NCBI RefSeq assembly: GCF_030035675.1
Contig: NC_084482.1
Span: 221,363,943-221,427,942 of the forward strand
Length of the DNA: 64,000 bases
Source: Rhineura floridana
Taxonomy: Eukaryota; Chordata; Lepidosauria; Squamata; Rhineuridae
Reading direction: 5' to 3'
Shown here: positions 34,591-45,765 of the stretch, in pieces
Position numbering within the stretch: position 1 is the stretch's first letter
Layout: each line of letters opens with the position of its first letter
Program-made: the position numbers and the translations under genes
Notes under the pieces: generated by a model
Told to the model about the DNA's origin: nothing
Database searches by the model: none
Seen by the model: the letters and a program-made list of their open reading frames with translations, nothing else

Positions 34591-35179
34591 TCACCTACAT
34601 GACAATGAATAAGTAAATATCCACTAATAGCAGAGCTGTAAAAAAATGGAAGAAAATAACGAACTGATAACAGAAACCAGCAATGCCCAATATTGCACCT
34701 CATCTTCCTCTCTTCCCTCCTGCAGTAGCAGAAGCAAGACAGGCGTGCACGTGTGTGATATACATAATAGTTTTTGCCGGCAGTTAGGTCTGACCAGGTG
34801 AACCAAGTGGCCAGAGATCCCAGCCAAGAATCTTTTTAGGTCTAGGAATATCTAATGGCCGATCAAGAAAGGAAATCTTTATCAGTGTCTATGTATAATT
34901 AACACGTCTAATTTACTGTACTTTGTGGACATAGCCACATATCAGAACATAGGTCTTACACAGCACATACAAAGGGGATGTACGCTAACGTGTTGCATTT
35001 CAAAGGACAGCATAGGTCACATTGATTTCCATCTGAAAAGGAGTGATCTCACCTTTGCTGCGTGTGGACCTTAACACTCAGAGCAGGTGGTTCTTTCTTC
35101 GACCAGTGTCACGGACAACTGGTAAAAATCCCCAAGGCTGTCTGTCTTTTATAGCTCTAGTTTGTATCTATCTAGACCA

Positions 35180-35325
35180 GGGTTTCCCGACCTTTGAGCC
35201 ACAGATGTTGTGGGACTACAACTCCCATCAGCCCCATCCAGCATGGCCAATGGTCAGGAATTATGGGAACTGTAGTCCAGCAACATCTGTGGACCAAAGG
35301 TTGGGAAACCCTGATCTAGACTCTG
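35180..35325. mobile_element. ACTACA-type inverted-repeat element
   Basis: Equivalent of 16,030-16,160. Inner arms GACTACAACTCCCATCAGCC and GGGAACTGTAGTCCAGC. Confidence 0.55.
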
Positions 35326-36007
35326 TCAGTTCATGCTCATATTACTACTATACTCTTGTTTCCATCATTTGAACTCTCATCCTAACCTGCATCTTGATGC
35401 TGATGTTGTATTCTAATAAGTTCTCCTGACTCACCCCTGTACAGCTTCAGCCATATATAGACATGATCATTGGCTGAATGCCCGGACTCCTTATAAAATG
35501 TTGATACTTTACGGGAAAGAATTTATTTTGGAACTACTGTAAACAAAACTCAAAGGAAAAAAGACACTTTAACTGGCAGCTTGTCTTTTTACTCATGTTT
35601 TGGCTTGTATTGTTTGCGCTACTTTTCCACACATAATTCTATGTAAATCAATTATAAAGAATTGGAGATGGCCAATTTCTATAAATACAGGTGGCCTGTG
35701 ACACAGTGAATTGCATCTGCTGTTGCTGACTTTACTAGGTTCTGCCCTAGTAGTTTGCAGCCTACTAAGAAGCTGGCTTTACTAGGTTCACCCCCAACAG
35801 GCATTTCAAGATGAGCTTCATGCCCAGTGGACGCATGTTCACAAGTGCCAGACTGACCCTACTTGGTCCACACAACTCTGTTCTATTCACCGAGAGCAGG
35901 ACTTACCAGATCAAAATTATACCTTTTCTTATCTATAAAAATCTCTGTTTGTAAGGGCTGAATATTTTCTGGTCAAAAGTAACTAGTCTTGTCTATTTCC
36001 TTCAAAG

Positions 36008-36057
36008 AGTCAGACCTCCATTCGTGTTGGGAAGAAAGAAAAGATCCCTTTATCCAG
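36008..36057 (+). pseudogene. KRAB-B-like exon, 3' end and donor deleted (unit 2)
   Basis: The acceptor and ESDLHSCWEERKDPFIQ are kept, but compared with unit 1 a 29-bp deletion removes the last codons and the GT donor, so sequence runs from TTATCCAG straight into ATGTTCAG. Splicing would have to skip the exon or use a cryptic donor. Skipping keeps phase, since KRAB-A ends and the finger exon starts in phase 1, so a KRAB-A plus finger protein would still be possible. Confidence 0.6.
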
Positions 36058-37038
36058 ATGTTCAGCTGCGTTGAGGCCCCATTTTGGTTTGGAAATTGTA
36101 GGATTTTTCACTTCCTGTGTAATATGATTCGTTGCAGATTAATTGACCCATCAGGGTGTGAGTTCTCCTGGAGAACATCTTTGATGTCTTTAAGAAGAGC
36201 CTGCTGGATCAGGCCAATGGCAGCATGCCTATAGGAAGCAAGCAAGCAGGACCTGAGTGCAACCCTTGCCCCGTTGGGAGCACAGTGACTGTCTTAAAGC
36301 TGCAAAGTGCTCTCTGAAGCACCCTTCCCCCTCCTTTCATAGTGCAGGGAGGGAGGGAAAAAAGGTGCCTTTCAGATGGGCTGCCTGCCAGAGAAGTCCC
36401 ATGCACAACCGATCTTTCTAAAAAGCAGTGGCTTCCAAAAGGGAACAGGCACCCACAGCCAAGCTGAGGCCTTGGCTTGCCACCCCACGCTGCTTCTTTC
36501 AACTTCAGGAGCTGAATGGGGCTGCTTCACAGAGCAGTGCTGGGAGGGAGAAGTGATTTCCATCCAATGGAAACAGCTTCCCCTTCCTTGAGCAAAGCCC
36601 CCTCCAACCGCTGATCAGCTGACTGGCAGAAGTGCGCCCCAGTCCAGCAAAGGCGCAATTGGCAGCCCGTTTCAAGGTGCTGGTGGTTCTTTTGAAGCCT
36701 CACCTTTATCTGCCGCACATCTGATGTCAGATCGGAGGGTGGTGCCTTTGTCCTCCCTGTAGACTTCCCATTCGCATCTGATCAGGCACTGTGAGGATGC
36801 TGGACTAGATATTTATTTTATTTATTTATTTATTTTATTTAATTGATATACCGCCCTAAGCCAAAAAGGCTCTCTGGGCGGTGTACATGAGAGATAAAAC
36901 AAGCACAATATATAAATACAATAAGTATAACAAAATCAAAGATCAAAACAAACAATAACAAAGAACCAACAACGTCAAAATACAACAATAATGAAAATAC
37001 TGATAAAATACACTATAAAATACAATTTAAAATACACT

Positions 37039-38865
37039 TTAAAATGCCTGGGAGTATAAAAAGGGTTTCACCTGGTGCCGAAAGGATAGCAGCATCGGCG
37101 CCAGGCATACGTCATCGGGGAGACTATTCCACAGTTCGGGGGCCACTACCGAAAAGGCCCTAGTTCTAGTCACAACCCTCTGGGCTTCTCGATGGGATGG
37201 CACCCGTTGGAGGGCCTTAGATGTTGAGCGCAGTGTACGGGTAGGTTCATATTGGGAGAGGCGTTCCACCAGGTATTGCAGTCCCATGCTGTGTAGGGCT
37301 TTATAGGTCAAAACCAGCCCTTTGAATTTAGCCCGGAAACAAATAGGAAGCCAGTGCAGATGAGCCAGAACAGGTGTTATATGAGCAGACCTTCTGGTCC
37401 ACGTCAGTAATCTGGCCTCTGCATTCTGGACTAGCTGTAGTTTCTGAACTATCTTCAAGGGCAGCCCAACGTAGAGCACATTGCAGTAGTCCAGCCTAGA
37501 TGTTACCAGAGCGTGAACAACTGAGGCAAGGTCATCACTGTCCAGATAGGGACGTAGCTGGGCTACCAGTCGAAGATGGTAGAAAGCATTCCGTGCCACC
37601 GAGGCCACCTGGGTCTCGAGAGACAAGGAGGGATCGAAAAGAACTCCCAAGCTACAAACCTGTTCCTTCAAGGGGAGTGTAACCCCATCAAGAACAGGAT
37701 GAACATCCTCCATCTGGGCAGTGAAGGCACTCACCAACAGCATCTCGGTCTTGTCAGGATTGAGCTTCAGTTTGTTAGCCCCCATCCAGTCCATTATCAC
37801 GGCCAGGCAGCGGTTTAGCATATTAACAGCCTCACCTGAAGAGGATGAAAAGGAGAAATAGAGCTGCGTGTCATCAGCGTACTGGTGATAACGCACCCCA
37901 AAACTCCTGTTGACCACACCCAGTGGCTGCATGTAGATGTTAAAAAGCATGGGGGACAGTACCGATCCCTGTGGGACTCCACAATGGAGAGTCCAGGGTG
38001 TCGAGCAATGTTCCCCAAGCACTACCTTCTGGTGACGACCCACCAAGTAGGAGCGGAGCCACTGCCAAGCAGTACCCCCGACTCCGAACTCCGTGAGTCT
38101 CCCCAGAAGGATACCATGGTCGATGGTATCAAAAGCAGCTGAGAGATCAAGGAGAATCAACAGGGTCACACTCCCCCTGTCCCTCTCCCGACAGAGGTCA
38201 TCGTACAGGGCGACCAAGGCTGTTTCGGTGCCATAACCGGGCCTAAAACCGGATTGAAATGGATCAAGATAATCAGTGTCATCCAAGAGCGTCTGGAGCT
38301 GGCCGGCAACCATCCGCTCCAGGATCTTGCCCAGGAACGGAACATTCGCCACAGGTCTATAGTTGTTCAAGTTATCTGGGTCCAAGGAGGGTTTCTTCAG
38401 GAGTGGTCTCACCACCGCCTCTTTTAGGCAGTCAGGGACCACTCCCTCTCTTAAAGAGGCATTTATTACCTCCTTGGCCCAGCCGGCAGTTCCGGTCCTG
38501 CCAGCTTTCACCAGCCAAGAGGGGCAAGGATCCAGTACAGATGTGGTCGCCCGCACCAGTCCAAGGATCCTGTCAACATCCTCAAGCTGCACAGACTGAA
38601 ACTCATCCAATAAATGAGGACAAGACCGTGATCTGGATACTTCATTAGGTCCAACTGCTATAATATTGGAGTCTAAGTCCCGGCGAATGCATGCGATCTC
38701 ATCTTGGAAGTGCTCGGCGAACTCATCACAGCGGGCTACAGATGAATCTATAATATCCCGAGGACCAGAATGTAAAAGCCCTCGCACAATTTTAAAGAGC
38801 TCCGCTGGGCGGGAGAGTGATGACTTAATAGTATCAGCAAAATATCTCTTTTTTGCTGCCCTCAC
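37039..38865 (-). CDS. L2 reverse transcriptase, 608-codon open frame
   Basis: Clear RT motifs in order: RPVANVPFLGKILE, LLILLDLSAAFDTIDH (catalytic Asp), CGVPQGSVLSPMLFNIYM, YHQYADDTQLYFS (catalytic DD), LKLNPDKTEMLL, then SRLDYCNVLYVGLP and LHWLPICFRAKFK, characteristic of L2. It would copy LINE RNA at a nicked target. The frame is uninterrupted over the RT domain, implying a young insertion, but the upstream endonuclease is partial and in another frame, so the element is inactive. Confidence 0.88.
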   Translation of the reverse strand: MRAAKKRYFADTIKSSLSRPAELFKIVRGLLHSGPRDIIDSSVARCDEFAEHFQDEIACIRRDLDSNIIAVGPNEVSRSRSCPHLLDEFQSVQLEDVDRILGLVRATTSVLDPCPSWLVKAGRTGTAGWAKEVINASLREGVVPDCLKEAVVRPLLKKPSLDPDNLNNYRPVANVPFLGKILERMVAGQLQTLLDDTDYLDPFQSGFRPGYGTETALVALYDDLCRERDRGSVTLLILLDLSAAFDTIDHGILLGRLTEFGVGGTAWQWLRSYLVGRHQKVVLGEHCSTPWTLHCGVPQGSVLSPMLFNIYMQPLGVVNRSFGVRYHQYADDTQLYFSFSSSSGEAVNMLNRCLAVIMDWMGANKLKLNPDKTEMLLVSAFTAQMEDVHPVLDGVTLPLKEQVCSLGVLFDPSLSLETQVASVARNAFYHLRLVAQLRPYLDSDDLASVVHALVTSRLDYCNVLYVGLPLKIVQKLQLVQNAEARLLTWTRRSAHITPVLAHLHWLPICFRAKFKGLVLTYKALHSMGLQYLVERLSQYEPTRTLRSTSKALQRVPSHREAQRVVTRTRAFSVVAPELWNSLPDDVCLAPMLLSFRHQVKPFLYSQAF

Positions 38866-38925
38866 CGCTACTATATACTGCTAAGAACAAGCACTTACCA
38901 AGGTGTAATTGCATTCATCGGGAGT

Positions 38926-39393
38926 TCACCTCCATCTGCACTCAAGCCTCCTCCTCTCTTGCTTCATCGCTCTCAGCTCCAAGGTATACCATGGAGCTGT
39001 ATGAGCTCTGCATAGGAGGGGGCGCATGGGAGTGATCGTGTCAACCGCCCGGGTCATTTCCGTATTCCACAGTTCAACCAGGGCTTGGACAGGAGCGCCA
39101 GTCTTCTCAGTCGGAAAAACCCCCAGAGCCCTTTGGAAACCCTCAGGATCCATTAGTCTCCGGGGGCAGACCAATTTAATAGGTCTCCCGCCCTTGCAGA
39201 GGGAAAGGGCTGCTGTGAGCCTAAACTTCAGCAAGCGGTGATCTGTCCATGACAAAGGCATAGATGATAAATCCCCAACCTCCAGATCACCATCTCCATG
39301 TCCAGTGACGAAGATCAAATCAAGGGTATGTCCCGACACATGCGTCGGGCCAGAAACAAATTGAGACAGCCCCATGGTTGTCATGGAAACCAT
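38926..39393 (-). pseudogene. L2 endonuclease C-terminal part
   Basis: Contains GHTLDLIFVTG and WTDHRLLKFRL, matching the last catalytic motif (SDH/TDH) of AP-type endonucleases. The N-terminal catalytic half is missing through 5' truncation, and a frame break separates it from the RT. Confidence 0.75.
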
Positions 39394-39664
39394 GAAGTCC
39401 TGAGCCGCCCCAGATAAAGCAGATAGGCCTGTGGTCTGATTCCACAGGGCTGTTCTGAGGAAGAGCCGCTAGGTTGAAGTTTCTTTTCTACCTGCTGAGG
39501 AATCCCCCAAATTAAGATGGCTGGATTGGTTTCCACAGAGCCCCTGAGTGGAGATTTATGTACACCTCCAGGCAACTGGTCAGGAGGATAACTTGGGTCC
39601 CTGTACTAATCAGTTCCAGATCTAAAATCTTTGTTTCCTTTGGGGAGGAGAGGATAATTTGGGA

Positions 39665-39746
39665 ATGTCAAAACTAGGCTTCACCTCTTGGCTGGAAGAG
39701 CATGATCCAGTTGTATGTGGCTCTGATGAAAGGGTGAGATCAGTAG
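39665..39746 (+). pseudogene. Second KRAB-B-like exon, acceptor side lost (unit 2)
   Basis: MSKLGFTSWLEEHDPVVCGS with intact donor GTAG|GTATGG, the same defect as 17,917-17,998 in unit 1, so the loss predates the duplication. Confidence 0.5.
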
Positions 39747-40284
39747 GTATGGACTTGAAAGATTACTCAGGGAAGCTGTAGAAGGATTTCACAACACTGA
39801 ATCTTGGTGGTCTCCAGGAACCTAGAGGGAGTACCCCAACACCTCAAATACCCCACGCTTCCCCCACATAGGTGTAGGGTTGGCAATAGCGTGTGCTATG
39901 TGCCTTTGAAGCACTCTCTATTTTCAGCAGTAATCAAAAGTGTGACATCAAATATAAATGCTTTCTTAAAAGAGGAAAGAGGAAAATTACAAGCATGCAC
40001 ATTCACTGACCGGCTGTTTTGACTGCAGTCAAATTATTAGGAATCAAGGAGAAGTGAGCTGTGCCCAGTTTGTCCTGTTCTGCAGACTTGCTGCCCTTCT
40101 CTTCCCCCACACCCCACTTTTCATTCCATACTATTTTAGAAATATATATCACAGTTGTATGGCAGTAGGAGGAAAATCCAGACAAATCTGGGCTTAATGA
40201 CATCAAGTGTTATATGGACCTGAAAGGAATTTATGTTGCTGTGTGATACTGTAGGATATTCAGGTAACCTTGCTTTCATCTGGC

Positions 40285-41783
40285 CATGCAAAGATAACGT
40301 AAAATCTTTATTACGGTCCAAGACCAGCGGTATATTTACGGATCCTCTGAATATCAGAGTGGAGATAGAATACAATACAGTATCATTGCAGTGAGAAAGC
40401 TAAAAAGCTAAAACCGGGTCCACATAGTAATCTAGCTAAAACCTTGATCTAATAGACATCGCATTAGGTCCCTCCTGCGAGCCATAGCAGCTGTGCAGAA
40501 CGAGGCGACCTCAGAGTGATCCGTGATTCTGAATCTGCTGTTAAATATTGTAAAATCATAGCTTCTGGGCTCAGAGGAAGATTAGATAAAAGTGGGGAGA
40601 TGAACTTAAGGCGGAGATCTGAATAAAAAGGGCAGCAAAGTAGTACAAGGTTCACTGTCTCCACCGCATCTGCTCCACAGGGGCAAGTTCAATCATAATT
40701 ATCAACGCCCCTGTATCTACCCTCCATAGTGCCGAGGGCAGAACATTGAATCGTGCCAGGGTAAAAGCTCTCCTGAGTTTTGAGGTAGATAAACTTGAAA
40801 TGTAAGTGGCCAAGTTACAGGGATTTACATTAATACTGCATTGTGAATAAGCGGCAACTAGGCTCATGTTGTTCTGATACTCAACATCTTTGAGGCGTTG
40901 GATGATTGTTGTGTTAGCGGTCGTATGGCCTAGGGCACCAATCGCTGGGAGCGAAAAACCGAGAGTTCCGAGTTTGTGAATCATTACCCGTTGCCATTGA
41001 GATTGGAAGGAATCTTCCAAAGTTAATGGGGGCAATCCCGTGGGTAAAAATAGCAGCTTCATCTAGTAGTTAAATTTTAATATCCAAGCGTGGGTCTCAA
41101 TCAGAAGGGCACCTAATTCCAAGCATAAGGTCACACTGGGGACACATCTCGGAGCGCCCAAAACAGACCTCATGAATTTAGATTGTACCCTCTCCAACAA
41201 TGCATAATTGCCTCCACTACAAATTTGGGTCCCGTAAAGACGTTGAGGAAGCACCTTGGCGTTGAATACCTGGACTGCTGCCGGAATGTACTGACCGCCC
41301 TTTGTATAAAAGAAGGTCAGTAAAGCTCTGGCTGATTTCTGTGCAGTCGCAGCAGACTGGACAAAATGCGCATTCCAAGAACCTAAGGGATGGAATGCAA
41401 TGCCAAGGTAACTGAAGGCATTGACTTGGTCAATAATATGGTTGTCAATTTGCCCACGGTGTTTATGTCTACTTTTGGCAAAAACTAAAACCTTGCATTT
41501 CGCATAGTTAATTCTCAAAAGTTCATCCACACAAAAGGAGGCAAGTTCTCTTAAGAGATGACATAAGCCCACCTGCGTTTGGCATAACAGGGCAATGTCG
41601 TCGGCATATAGAAGACAGGTTAAGTGTCTCCTTGCCAAGACAGGAGGGTGAGAGTTTACTGCCAACAGGCGTTTTGTCAGCGAGTTTATATAGATATTGA
41701 ATAGGGAGGGAGGGCCATGCAAAGATAAAAGGGGGAGAATTATGGAGATGTAAAAATAGAGAAGCAGATAATTGGGCTTCATC
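40285..41783 (-). mobile_element. Non-LTR retrotransposon RT fragment, unit 2
   Basis: Same insertion as 20,640-22,135. Here one frame (41,063-41,782) runs from FNIYINSL through LLYADDIALLCQT to the thumb region and is less broken than in unit 1. Two further frames carry the C-terminus (40,652-41,062 and 40,464-40,664). The clade is unassigned. Confidence 0.7.
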
Positions 41784-41853
41784 TGTGATGAAATGCTTTG
41801 TTTTTGCCTTGAAATTCCAATGTGTTTTTTTCAACCCTCTTCCCCCTCAGCAG

Positions 41854-43700
41854 GTGACTGGCAGAATGAGAATTATAGAAAACCACAGATGGTGCCACTG
41901 GTAATAGCCAAGACTGAGAGTCAAAAAGAGATATTTGGAAATCACAGGGGACCAAAATCGTCTGAAAGAAAGCAGCCAAAGAATGGGAGCAAGAAATCCT
42001 CTACTTGTCATAGTTTTCATCAAAGAACACAAACCGGAGAAAAACCATTTAAATGCATGGAATTTGGAAAGAGCTTCAGTGTAAAAACTAGCCTTACTTC
42101 ACATCACAGAACCCACACAGGGGAGAAACCATTTAAATGCAGGGAATGTGGAAAAAGCTTTACTCGGAACGATCATCTTACTTCACATAAAAGAACCCAC
42201 ACAGGAGAGAAACCTTTTAAATGCAGAGAGTGTGAAAAGAGCTTCAGTCTAACCAGTAGCCTTAAATTACATCACCGAAAACACACAGGGGAGAAACCAT
42301 TTAAATGCATGGTGTGTGGAAAGAGCTTCAGTCAGAGCAGTGACCTTACTTTGCATCAAAGAACCCACACAGGGGAGAAGCCATTTAAATGCAAAGTGTG
42401 TGGAAAGAGCTTCAGTCAGAGTGGTAACCTTACATTACATGAAAGAACACACACAGGGGAGAAACCATTTAAATGCATGGAGTGTGGACAGGGCTTTAGT
42501 CAGAGAAGTAAGCTTACTTCACATCAAAGAACCCACACAGGGGAGAAGCCATTTAAATGTAAGGAGTGTGGAAAGAACTTCAGTCAGGGCGGTCACCTTA
42601 CATCGCATCAAAGAACCCATACAGGGGAGAAGCCATTTAAATGCAGTGAGTGTGGAAAGAGCTTCAGTGTAAGCAGTAGCCTTACTTCGCATCACAGAAC
42701 CCACACAGTGGAGAAACCATTTAAATGCAGGGAATGTGGAAAAAGCTTTACTCAGAACAATCATCTTACTTCACATCAAAGAACCCACACAGGAGAGAAA
42801 CCTTTTAAATGTATGGAGTGTGGAAAAAGCTTCAGTGTAAGCAATAAACTTATTTTACATCAGAGAACTCACACAGGGGAGAAGCCATTTAAATGCAAGC
42901 AGTGTGGAAAGAGCTTTAGACACAAGCGGTACCTTACAGTACATGAAAGAACCCACACTGGAGAAAAACCATTTAAATGCAGTGAGTGCGGAAAGAGCTT
43001 CAGTGTAAGCAGTAGCCTGAAATTACATCACCGAACACACACAGGGGAGAAACCATTTAAATGTATGGAGTGTGGAAAGAGCTTCAGTGTAAGCAATAAA
43101 CTTATTTTACATCAGAGAACTCACACAGGGGAGAAGCCATTTAAACGCAAGCAGTGTGGAAAGAGCTTTAGACACAAGCGGTACCTTACAGTACATGAAA
43201 GAACCCACACTGGAGAAAAACCATTTAAATGCAGTGAGTGCGGAAAGAGCTTCAGTGTAAGCAGTAGCCTGAAATTACATCAGCGAACACACACAGGGGA
43301 GAAACCATTTAAATGCAGAGAGTGTGGAAAGTGCTTCAGTCAGAACGGTAGCCTTACTTCGCATCAAAGAACCCACACAGGCGAGAAACCATTTAAATGC
43401 AGGGAATGTGGAAAGAGCTTCAGTCAGAGCATTCACCTTACTTTGCATCACAGAACACACACAGGGGAGAAACCATTTAAATGCAGAGAGTGTGGAATGA
43501 GCTTCAGTCAGAGCAGTGACCTTACTTCGCATCAAAGAACTCACACAGGGGAGAAGCCATTTAAATGCAAGCAGTGTGGAAAGTGTTTCAGTCAGAACAG
43601 TAGCCTTACTTTACATGAAAGAACCCACACAGGCGAGAAACCATTTAAATGCAGGGAATGTGGAAAGAGCTTCAGTCAGAGCAGTAAACTTACTGTACAT
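41854..43700 (+). pseudogene. Zinc-finger exon, 5' part (about 20 fingers), unit 2
   Basis: Acceptor TTCCCCCTCAG(CAG), then [16 protein letters not shown] and a C2H2 array. Finger 1 has Phe for its second Cys, finger 14 has Arg for its first Cys, and one linker is TVEKP. Fingers 10-12 and 13-15 form a 252-bp tandem duplication (Cys codons at 42,810 and 43,062). The frame breaks off after the first His of finger 20 (43,700), where foreign sequence adds a few codons to a stop at 43,724. The rest of the array resumes at 50,345. As it stands it could still make a 20-finger truncated protein. Confidence 0.9.
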
Positions 43701-43841
43701 GCAAAGCAGGTGTTCCCCCTCTGAGCTGCAGTCCCTCCCCAAATATCTGGGGCTCAGCCACCCATTTCTCTAACAACACCCCTGCCGGGGAAGGTTAAAT
43801 AGCACAGGTACTAAATTCATATCTTCAGCATTCATCAGTCA

Positions 43842-44072
<231 letters not shown>

Positions 44073-44249
44073 TCAAAGAAGATTGGACAAATCCATGGAG
44101 GATCAGGACATCAGTGGCTATGAGCCACAATGGCAATGCATTCCCTCCACTGCCAGAGGCAGTATGCTGGGAATGGCAACAGAGCAGGACACTTAGCAGC
44201 TACACTTTGGTTCATATCGTACTAATAGCCTGACCAGTGGGGCATGCTG

Positions 44250-44690
44250 GGATTAATTAATTAATTAATTAATTTTATTGCATTTATATACAACCCCATA
44301 GCCGAAGCTCTCTGGGTGGTTTACCACAAAAGCAATATAGAAATCTAAAAATACATTTTAAAAAGCAATTTAAAAGCACATGCTAAAATGCCTGGGAGAA
44401 GAGGAAAGTCTTGACCTGGTGCCGAAAAGATAACAGTGTTGGCGCCAGGCGCACCTCATCACAGAAATCATTCCATAATTTGGGGGCCACCACTGAGAAG
44501 GCCCTCTCCCTTGTTGCCAGACTCCGAGTTTCCCTCGGAGTGGGCACCCGGAGGAGGGCCTTAGATGTTAAGCGTAGTGTACGAGTGGGTTCGTGTCAGG
44601 AGAGGCGTTCCATCAGGTATTTTGGTACCAAGCCGTGTGACTCTCTTGAAGCTGTCCCACTCTCTTTTTCTTTGCATTTCTTTAGTACAG
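44250..44690 (-). mobile_element. L2 LINE 3' fragment (inverted copy)
   Basis: Reverse-oriented copy of the fragment at 61,340-61,760, carried along with the inverted block. Confidence 0.7.
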
Positions 44691-45085
44691 TTACATTTTA
44701 TTTAGCTTTTGTGGGGGTGAGTATTTCTGGATTTTACACTGCTTAGACACAATTACAGGGCAGAGCTTGATTGGCTCTCAAAAAAGATCCCACCTCTCCA
44801 AGAGTGTATTTTAGGAGTTTTGCCAGAGTTCTGCCAGACACGTGTCACCGAATCACAAGTGGGGCGAGTGCTCATGTGTTCAGGTCCTGCTTGCAGGCTT
44901 CCCACAGGCATCTGGTCGGCCACTGCAAGAACCGGCTGCTGGAACAGACGGGCTATTGGCCTGATCCGGCAGGCTCTCCTTATGCAGCCTCAGAGGTAGT
45001 ATTCTCCCAGAGCCCTCCCCACTACGCTCAGGGAGATCCACCCCAGCTGTCCCCTCGGTCTCTCCCCCAATGATGCTCCCCTTAC

Positions 45086-45255
45086 CTGATTGGGCTGCCC
45101 GGCTATCTTTCCACTCTATCCCACAAAAGAGACAATCCGGACGGTGCCTCTGAGGCCATGGCGCTGCCTGAGAGGGAGGAGTAAACTAGGCCAGTTCTGG
45201 GACTCCCACACCTTTCGCCACAATACATGTTTTGTAGGGAGCAGCTCTCAAGGGC
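45086..45255 (-). pseudogene. KZNF leader exon copy in inverted block
   Basis: The ATG at 45,159 (minus) reads MASEAPSGLSLLWDRVER. A 1-bp loss relative to the other copies then gives an in-frame TAG. Splice donor CAG|GTAAGG is kept. This lesion differs from the unit 1 stop. Confidence 0.6.
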
Positions 45256-45765
45256 CTGCAGGGGAGAGACGGAGGATGGGAGGGATTTCACTCTTCATGC
45301 AAATTTGGGTTCCAGAGGTTTGAATGTTACAAGCAGCCTCAATCCAAATCAATAAATGGCACATCCCTTTCCTCTGTTGTTTTCCCCCACAATGCTTGAT
45401 CTGCAAAAGGCCTTAAAGGCCCCAAATCTCTCTCAGAACATTCTCCAGTTTCTTCCAGACTTTTCTCCATGCTTGGGCACCTCTTCTGTCCTTTGCTACC
45501 CCCAGGAATTTCACCCATCTCGGACCCCTCACCTCTCATCTCTGCTTCTGCTTCCGCAAAGTCTTTAATTCCTGAGCCCCACAGAGTTTCTTCGTCACAT
45601 TGTGAACCATTTCAGGCTTTATTATTGGGCCCTTTTCATCAGGGATATAATTAAAAATTTAATCTGCACAGATATTAATTCCATGTCATCTCCATGACAG
45701 TTGGCAAAAAAATAGGTTTTGCACACATTGTAAAGAAATACTGGGGGTGAATTTGGTCAAATTAC

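Larger units (their letters stand above)
36811..39420 (-). mobile_element. L2-clade LINE, 5'-truncated
   Basis: Inserted in unit 2 at the site matching about 17,675 in unit 1, with AGAT shared at both edges. The 3' tail is a TTTA-type repeat (36,811-36,842) next to the typical ATACCGCCCTAAGCC end. The minus strand encodes the C-terminal half of the endonuclease (38,926-39,393) and a nearly complete reverse transcriptase (37,039-38,865), with one frame break between them. 5'-truncated in the endonuclease. Confidence 0.88.

Noticed and set aside
40285-41783. Assignment of the RT fragment to CR1, L2 or BovB
   Set aside because: Motifs around LLYADDIALL and the C-terminal CPCG region do not match those clades as I know them; left unassigned.
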